Of a stretch of DNA of 64,000 bases, positions 58,641 to 64,000 are shown in pieces. Origin of the DNA: Byssochlamys sp. IMV 00236 (lineage: Eukaryota > Ascomycota > Eurotiomycetes > Eurotiales > Thermoascaceae). The stretch spans positions 1 to 64,000 of the forward strand of contig MSJH02000817.1 of the NCBI GenBank assembly GCA_001931875.2, given 5' to 3'. The notes under the pieces were generated by a model that saw only the letters and a list, made by a program, of their open reading frames with translations, was not told where the DNA came from and ran no database searches. Position 1 is the first letter of the stretch, and the number at the start of each line of letters is the position of its first letter. Position numbers and translations under genes: made by a program.

Positions 58641-60176
58641 ATGGCACTTCCGTCTAGTATCGGTCAATCTGGATGGTCAACATTAACATATATCCCCGTT
58701 GAAGTCCTGGAATTTGTGATATCGTACCTACCAAATCGCGATATCAAAAGTCTCCGTTTGACATGTAGGACGATGAGCGAGAGGGCTCGTCTCCGAATAA
58801 AAAGAGTGTTTTTATCTCCTAATCCGCGCAATATCGAAGTTCTCCGTGCGATTGCTGGTCATGAAATGTACCGCCGTTATATCATCGAGATCATCTGGGA
58901 TGACGTACAGTTAGTGGATAAGATTGAACCGACTCGGAACTGGTCTCATTTGGCCCTGGGGCATTGGTTCACAGAGATCTGCGAGTGGAACATCCAAGAA
59001 AGAGTCGAAAGACGAAACGAGGAACCTAATCTGTCAATCAAAGAATCATGGGAATACTACCAGCAACTTGTGCAGCAGCAGAAAGACGTGATAGCGTCCG
59101 GGGCGGATATTGAAGCATTTAACTATGCCTTAAAGCGTTTTCCGGCGTTGAAAAGGATCATTATTACGCCCGCGGCACATGGGATATTGGATAAACCGCT
59201 ATATGAGACACCAATGATCCGCGCATTTCCACCTGGGTTTAATTACCCAATCCTCCATGACGACATACGTTGTCAGTGGTTTGATTATTCCAACCTCCCT
59301 ATTTGGCCACTTCCAGATCATACTGGGGTCCCTCCATATTTATTACCGTGGGACGAGCAAGAGAGATCAAGATGGCGAGGGTTCTGCATCATTATACGGG
59401 AACTGGCAAAAAGGAGTGACCACCGAGTTTCAGAGCTTATAATTGAGCCCCATGGACTTGAAACGGGCTTAAATTGCCGCATATTTGACAAACCTTGCGA
59501 AGAATACAACAACCTCATTACATTATTCCGACGGCCAGGGTTTACTCGTATCGATTTATGCCTTGCTGGTTACGGGCAATACAATGAAGACCAAGAATGG
59601 TCATCTTTCCGCAGCGGCTATCTCAAACGTGCACTTAGCCAGACATCATCAGATCTAACGCATTTTAGCCTACGGACTCAAATCGATTACGAGCGAATTC
59701 AAGAACTTGATGTACATTGGACTATGCAATTTACTCGGTATTGGATCCCATTACAGACATTCCTACCTATCGAGAAATGGCCGAAACTACGGCATTTTGG
59801 TCTCTCAGGATTTCTCGTTCGAGTAGACAATTTGCTTTCGGTGCTTAAAGCATTACCGAGAACATTACGATCTGTCGAACTAAGCGCTTTGAAATTTACT
59901 GGAGAATGGGACTGCTGGTATGGTCTATTTGAAGATATGCGCGAAACTCTGGCCTGGCATGAACGTCCTATCGATGAAAGACCACTACTCAAAGTGCGCG
60001 TCCCACGACCTGGAGGCTATGGGTGGTCCTGCCTAGATCGCGAGGCTGCTGAATTTTTCTATGGCCAGGGGGAAAATCCTTTTTCGCCTTACTTCGGTGG
60101 TGACCTAGTGGAGATTGGAAAAGGCATTATTCGAGGACCATTCCCATTATATGTGGAGACAGAGACGGTCGAGTGA
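58641..60176 (+). CDS. F-box domain protein
   Basis: A single-exon gene, 511 aa. The F-box at about residues 14-58 (YIPVEVLEFVISYLPNRDIKSLRLTCRTM) is the Skp1-binding module of SCF ubiquitin ligases, so the protein probably recruits an unknown substrate for ubiquitination. The remainder has no WD40 or clear leucine-rich repeats, though the segments TRIDLCLAG, LTHFSLRTQID, LRHFGLSGF and LRSVELSALKF are spaced like degenerate LRR strands. Fungal genomes carry large, fast-evolving families of such proteins. The codon use is more AT-rich than in the housekeeping genes here, as seen in other accessory genes. The start is the first in-frame ATG (MALPSSIGQSG). Confidence 0.85.
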   Translation: MALPSSIGQSGWSTLTYIPVEVLEFVISYLPNRDIKSLRLTCRTMSERARLRIKRVFLSPNPRNIEVLRAIAGHEMYRRYIIEIIWDDVQLVDKIEPTRNWSHLALGHWFTEICEWNIQERVERRNEEPNLSIKESWEYYQQLVQQQKDVIASGADIEAFNYALKRFPALKRIIITPAAHGILDKPLYETPMIRAFPPGFNYPILHDDIRCQWFDYSNLPIWPLPDHTGVPPYLLPWDEQERSRWRGFCIIIRELAKRSDHRVSELIIEPHGLETGLNCRIFDKPCEEYNNLITLFRRPGFTRIDLCLAGYGQYNEDQEWSSFRSGYLKRALSQTSSDLTHFSLRTQIDYERIQELDVHWTMQFTRYWIPLQTFLPIEKWPKLRHFGLSGFLVRVDNLLSVLKALPRTLRSVELSALKFTGEWDCWYGLFEDMRETLAWHERPIDERPLLKVRVPRPGGYGWSCLDREAAEFFYGQGENPFSPYFGGDLVEIGKGIIRGPFPLYVETETVE

Positions 60177-60644
60177 AATCTAGAGATGATGAATTCGTCA
60201 GAATCGGAATTATACTGTACAATCATTTGTGTTACGATGCGGGGATATATACAGGCGTCGGTTGGCCTGCAGGGTAGCAAGGATTTCAAGTTGCATATTG
60301 ATTATCATTTTTTTTACCATCGAGCATTTGCATACTGGAATAGAGAGTTCTCGCGTAACTGCAACAGCAGCTGAGTTTCCTATATATATATACTCTAGCT
60401 AATCAATTCTGGCAGATAAGAGAGCCTAATGTTGCTATCTATCTATCGATGCCTCGAAAACGATTGAGCATCTATCTTTACAGACCAAATCCAGTAAAAG
60501 AAAGCAACTACATAGTCTAGTATACATTCATATATCTCATAATACGCCAAGTAAATCAACAAGTCCATCGAAAACAAGTCCCTTTCCCTCTCCCCCACAG
60601 CAACTCTCCTCCAATCCCAACCATATTTCATACAATACAACCGC
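60177..60644. other. convergent 3' flanks
   Basis: 468 bp between the stop codons of the F-box and YdcF-like genes. TA run at 60383-60392, (TATC)n near 60436-60448. Nothing else is seen. Confidence 0.5.
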
Positions 60645-61610
60645 CTACCTCCCCCCAACCCTAAAAGCCCTTAATCTCTCCCACGCCTCCTCCACATCCC
60701 TCGGAACATCCACATGGGTAATAAACCCCTTCCCATTCGGTCCATACCCCTCCTTATCATCCCTCAATCTCGGAATCTCACCCATGATGAGATCATAAAA
60801 CCGCTCAAAATCCCATAACCCCTCTGGAGGAGGCGTGGTATTCGAATATGTTATTGTCATCATACCAGCTGAATCAGAAGAACCAGAACCGGAAGTATAT
60901 GTTGATGTTGATGTTGATGTTGATGTTGATGTTGATGTTGATAACTTCACCTCAGGCACGAACGTCGGAAAACAAATAAACTCTCTCGCGGGAAGTATAT
61001 CCTGATATGCTTTTTCAAACGACGCTTTTGTCCGAAGCATCATTGTTGGATCTTGGATTATTAGAAATGTTCGTGGATGTTGTCTTTGTTTTAGTGTTTT
61101 TGCTTCTCCTGATGCTGCTGCTTTTTCTGCATCTTCCAAAACCCCCCTAGTCTTAACAGCGTTCTCTCCACAATTCGTCGATTCATCTTCCACCAATACC
61201 TCACACCCCATCTGCCTTATGGCTCGCCCGTTAAAAAACACATCTAAAATCCGCTCTAGAACCCTCGCTTCTGCCAATCCCTTAATTTGCTCCGCAATGG
61301 TCCCGAAGCGCGGATGCTTCGCTACGGCCTCGTACATGAATTTTGTCGAGTGGCCGATTCCACCGCATAGGACGAGACGGGGTGTGAGATTGGGATTGGA
61401 TGAGAGGGCGCTGAAGAGGACTTCGGCTTGGTGGAGGATGGCGGAGGCGCAGATGACAATGCAGTCGGTTGGAGGGATTGGAGGGTGGGTTGGTGATGTT
61501 GAGGAGGGGATGGTGGCGCGGGAGAGGGTGTGGGAGGAGGAGGAGAGGAAATGAGAGAGGGTGTTTATGTCGGCGATTGTTTGGGCGGTTGGTGGTGGAT
61601 TTGGAGACAT
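60645..61610 (-). CDS. YdcF/DUF218-family protein
   Basis: A single-exon gene, 321 aa, from the first in-frame ATG (MSPNPPPTAQTI). It belongs to the DUF218/YdcF family, Rossmann-like proteins known best from bacteria; E. coli YdcF binds SAM, but no activity is established. Family blocks: DCIVICASAILHQAEVLF, RLVLCGGIGHSTKFMYEAV, EDESTNCGENAVKTRGVL, RTFLIIQDPTMMLRTKASFEK, FICFPTFVPEV, then GLWDFERFYDLIMGEIPRLRDD, GYGPNGKGFITHVDVP. The same blocks occur in the same order in E. coli YdcF. Between the fifth and sixth blocks lies an insertion rich in Ser/Thr coded by a 42 bp hexanucleotide repeat (60901-60942), giving alternating Ser-Thr. No signal peptide. The role in fungi is unknown. Confidence 0.9.
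   Translation of the reverse strand: MSPNPPPTAQTIADINTLSHFLSSSSHTLSRATIPSSTSPTHPPIPPTDCIVICASAILHQAEVLFSALSSNPNLTPRLVLCGGIGHSTKFMYEAVAKHPRFGTIAEQIKGLAEARVLERILDVFFNGRAIRQMGCEVLVEDESTNCGENAVKTRGVLEDAEKAAASGEAKTLKQRQHPRTFLIIQDPTMMLRTKASFEKAYQDILPAREFICFPTFVPEVKLSTSTSTSTSTSTSTYTSGSGSSDSAGMMTITYSNTTPPPEGLWDFERFYDLIMGEIPRLRDDKEGYGPNGKGFITHVDVPRDVEEAWERLRAFRVGGR
60901..60942 (+). repeat. in-frame (GTTGAT)7 repeat inside the YdcF-like gene
   Basis: Seven perfect copies of GTTGAT on the plus strand, read on the minus strand as alternating Ser and Thr codons (TCA ACA). The unit length is a multiple of three, so changes in copy number keep the frame. Confidence 0.95.
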
Positions 61611-62227
61611 TTTGGATTGTGTTGAGGTTTGAATTGGGTTAATGGCGCATATGGTACATGGTATGGAGATGGAATTGCTTCTTATCTGATTCAAGGATGG
61701 TGGTTGGTGGAGCTTATGTTGTGTCACATGATTTACTGCATAATTATATCTCCGCACGCTTCGTCGGAATTACTTGAGTGATTGATTTAAGTATATTGGA
61801 ATGATATTCGGAGATGATCCGTTGGATAGTCTAGAAGTCAAGTTATCACGTCACGGCGTTGCATTGACTAGACCCACTACACGACGACTACAAAAATACT
61901 CCAATTCATGACCGAAAAAATGTATTCATTAGAACCAATGCCGCTTCAGACATCTCTCATTTCTTGACACACCAAGCAGTGCACAGACTAGACGCTGGAA
62001 GCAAAGGGCAAGTAGCTCCCAGAACACATTACTACGCATTGAGACTAGGCACAATATTCATGGGAAAGTCATCACCAAAGATAACGGCCTAGGGCCTTCG
62101 TAGATTCATTGGTAGAATGTATGTAAACAAGCAACAGGGGATAAATCAACCCAGTTGCATTGACTATAATATTGGTCGAAGAGAGCGGACACGAGATCAT
62201 CCCGCAGAGACTAGAAGAAGTGGCTGC
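61611..62227. other. intergenic between hemA and the YdcF-like gene
   Basis: 617 bp with the 3' flank of hemA and the promoter of the YdcF-like gene, both minus-strand. No further feature is recognised. Confidence 0.5.
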
Positions 62228-64000
62228 TTACGCAGCAGCAACGCCAACAGCGGCAGAGGCAATCGCAGCAGGCTGCGCTGGAGCACCAGTCTGCATGCGA
62301 GGGATGACCTTCTGCTTCTCCATGGCCGCAGCATTCAGCTCGCGCTGCGCTGCCGCCTCAATGGACTCGCCCTCAACGAGACCCAGCTGGTGGTTCTCCC
62401 AGATGGGGGCGTTGAGAGCCTCGGCGCCCTCAACACCGACGCCAACGAAACCGCCCTGGGCCCTCCAGTCGCTGGTGCGCTTGATGCCCAGCTCATTCCA
62501 AACGCTGTTCAGCGCCTGCACGAGATGGTCGCGGTGCCCCTTGAGGTGTCCGGGGGTAGGGGTAATGCGCAGACGTTCCTCACCGCGAGGGACAGTCGGG
62601 TAGTTGATCGCCTGCACGTAGATGTCGTGCTCCTCGAGCAGCTTGTCGGAGGCCTTCTTGGCCAATTCAGCGTCTCCGACCAGAACCGGCACGATATGGG
62701 ACGGGTTGGGGATGACGGGGATGTCCATCGCGTTGAGGGCATCCTTCACCGCGCGGGTGTGCAATTGCTGCAGCACGCGGTCACGCTGGTATCTCGACTG
62801 GTACTTGATGGCTGCATCCGCACCAGCCATGGTGGCAGGCGGAAGGGACGTAGTGAAAATGAACCCAGGAGCCAGCGAACGGATGGTGTCCACCATGGCG
62901 GCAGAACCAGCAATGTAGCCACCCACGCAGCCATACGCCTTACCCAGCGTACCAGTGATAATGTCAATGCGGTCCATGACGGTGCCCTTTGTGCTCTGCG
63001 GCTGAGGAGTGTCCTTGGATGCATAAACATCGTAATCAAGATGTTCCGCAACTCCTGCACCGTGAGGACCGTACATACCAACGGCATGCACTTCATCGAG
63101 GAAAGTAATGGCGCCGTACTTGTCCGCGAGATCACAGATCTTCTCAATGGGCGCGATAGATCCGCACATACTATAGACAGACTCGAAAGCAATGATTTTG
63201 GGAACGTGTGGTGGCAGAGAGGCCAGTTTAGCTTCGAGATCCTCGAGATCGTTGTGCTTGAAGACCATCTTCTTGGTGCCAGAGTGGCGGATACCCTGAA
63301 TCATCGAAGCATGGTTCAGACTATCCGACAAGATGACACAATCGGGCATCTTGCTGCCCAGGGTCGCGAGAGTAGCATCGTTTGCGACGTAGCAGGAACT
63401 GAAGACAAGCGCAGCCTCCTTCCCATGCAGATCAGCCAGCGTATTCTCCAGAGCGACAGCGTGGCGATTGTGACCGGAGATATTTCGAGTACCACCCGCG
63501 CCTGCACCGTAGGTATCCAGAGTACGATGCATAGTCTCGAGGACTTCCGGATTGCTACCCATGCCCAGGTAGTCGTTGGAGCACCAGACCGTCACACGGT
63601 CCTCAGTAGTAGCCATATGGGCGCGGGGGAACTCGCGGGCGAGACGGTTGATATTGTTGAAGTAGCGATAAGACTTGTCCTGATGCTTCTTCTGGAGTTC
63701 GCTCTCGTAGAAAGCCTCATAGTCGAAACGGGCCACAGACGGAGCCTGGGGACGGCGGCCAGGGAAAGTCGACGCCGCTGGCTGCGCAGTCTGCGCGCGG
63801 TCTGCAGTCACAGGCGGAACTGTCCTGGTCAGTACATACATTGACCCAATTGACTCGGAAGTAACCCTTCAATGAGTATATAAGGTCGACATACCACGCT
63901 CATTCTTGCGATAAGTGCCCGTCTGCACACTGGCGCCCTGACCGTTGGTGGTGTGGTAAGCACGGCGTGCCGCAGTCGGGAAGCGCTTGGTCGTGGCAAG
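62228..64000 (-). CDS. hemA: 5-aminolevulinate synthase, 5' end outside window
   Basis: First enzyme of heme synthesis: glycine + succinyl-CoA to 5-aminolevulinate, CoA and CO2; PLP-dependent, mitochondrial matrix. Two exons are seen, 63895-64000 (cut by the window edge) and 62228-63819, joined over a 75 bp intron using the AG that ends GGACAG, which keeps frame (KNER then VPPVTADRA). 566 codons of protein are present, and the mitochondrial presequence start is missing. Motifs: [21 protein letters not shown] in pieces, [35 protein letters not shown], the pocket [17 protein letters not shown], and the PLP lysine in [18 protein letters not shown]. The Ala-rich C-terminal end ([13 protein letters not shown]) is longer than in the yeast enzyme. 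N-terminal heme-regulatory Cys-Pro motifs, if present, lie beyond the edge. Confidence 0.97.

Noticed and set aside
62117..63844. 575-codon open frame on the plus strand opposite hemA
   Set aside because: It is the antisense shadow of a strongly conserved gene with GC-biased third positions; it has no family features of its own.

Overview
This window is nuclear DNA from a filamentous ascomycete, most likely a member of the Eurotiales (Aspergillus/Penicillium type). The evidence is the set of short introns (about 50-110 bp) with GTATGT/GTAAGT-type donors and YAG acceptors, a SteA-type Ste12 factor that carries two C2H2 fingers, and typical Aspergillus-like proteins (HemA, a Zn2Cys6 regulator with a fungal middle domain, an NHX1 exchanger). 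It is a draft contig: a run of 20 N lies at 36771-36790. The species cannot be named from the sequence alone.

Layout, left to right. (1) 112-1964: a DHA1-type MFS drug/polyamine transporter on the minus strand, followed by a 5.8 kb stretch with no recognisable gene. (2) 7779-13058: LSC1 (succinyl-CoA ligase alpha, minus) and ELP3 (Elongator catalytic subunit, plus) in head-to-head orientation, then a tiny four-exon minus-strand gene for the RNase-kappa/V-ATPase subunit f family. (3) 13059-15883: AT-rich repeat debris with a diverged ~107 bp direct repeat at both ends and a CCHC zinc-knuckle exon inside. (4) 15884-18117: HIS6 (minus) and FAF1 (plus), again head-to-head. (5) A 6.7 kb gene desert with ATT-rich microsatellites. 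(6) 24834-34215: three plus-strand genes, steA/STE12, a sucrose/alpha-glucoside transporter and an NHX1-type Na+/H+ exchanger, converging on a minus-strand zinc alcohol dehydrogenase at 35350-36589. (7) After 3 kb of non-coding DNA come three minus-strand genes: RPA49, the 25-residue ribosomal protein gene RPL41, and INO80 (1668 aa). (8) 48632-52849: non-coding DNA with a broken ankyrin-type gene and a 166 bp palindromic, MITE-like element. (9) 52850-60176: four plus-strand accessory genes, a DUF7726-like protein, a class I methyltransferase, a Zn2Cys6 transcription factor and an F-box protein. (10) 60645-64000: a YdcF/DUF218-family protein and hemA (5-aminolevulinate synthase), both minus; hemA runs off the right edge.

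How the genes relate. Most are single-copy housekeeping genes with separate jobs, and there is no operon-like logic. Two chemical links are visible: LSC1 interconverts succinyl-CoA and succinate in the mitochondrion and HemA consumes succinyl-CoA there. RPA49, RPL41 and FAF1 all serve ribosome production. The methyltransferase plus Zn2Cys6 regulator is the only pair that looks like accessory metabolism, and there is no backbone synthase in the window to support a secondary-metabolite cluster.

Splice sites were read by eye. For each gene the joined exons keep one open frame and restore known family motifs, so the models are good but not verified by RNA. I found no tRNA, rRNA or CRISPR array.
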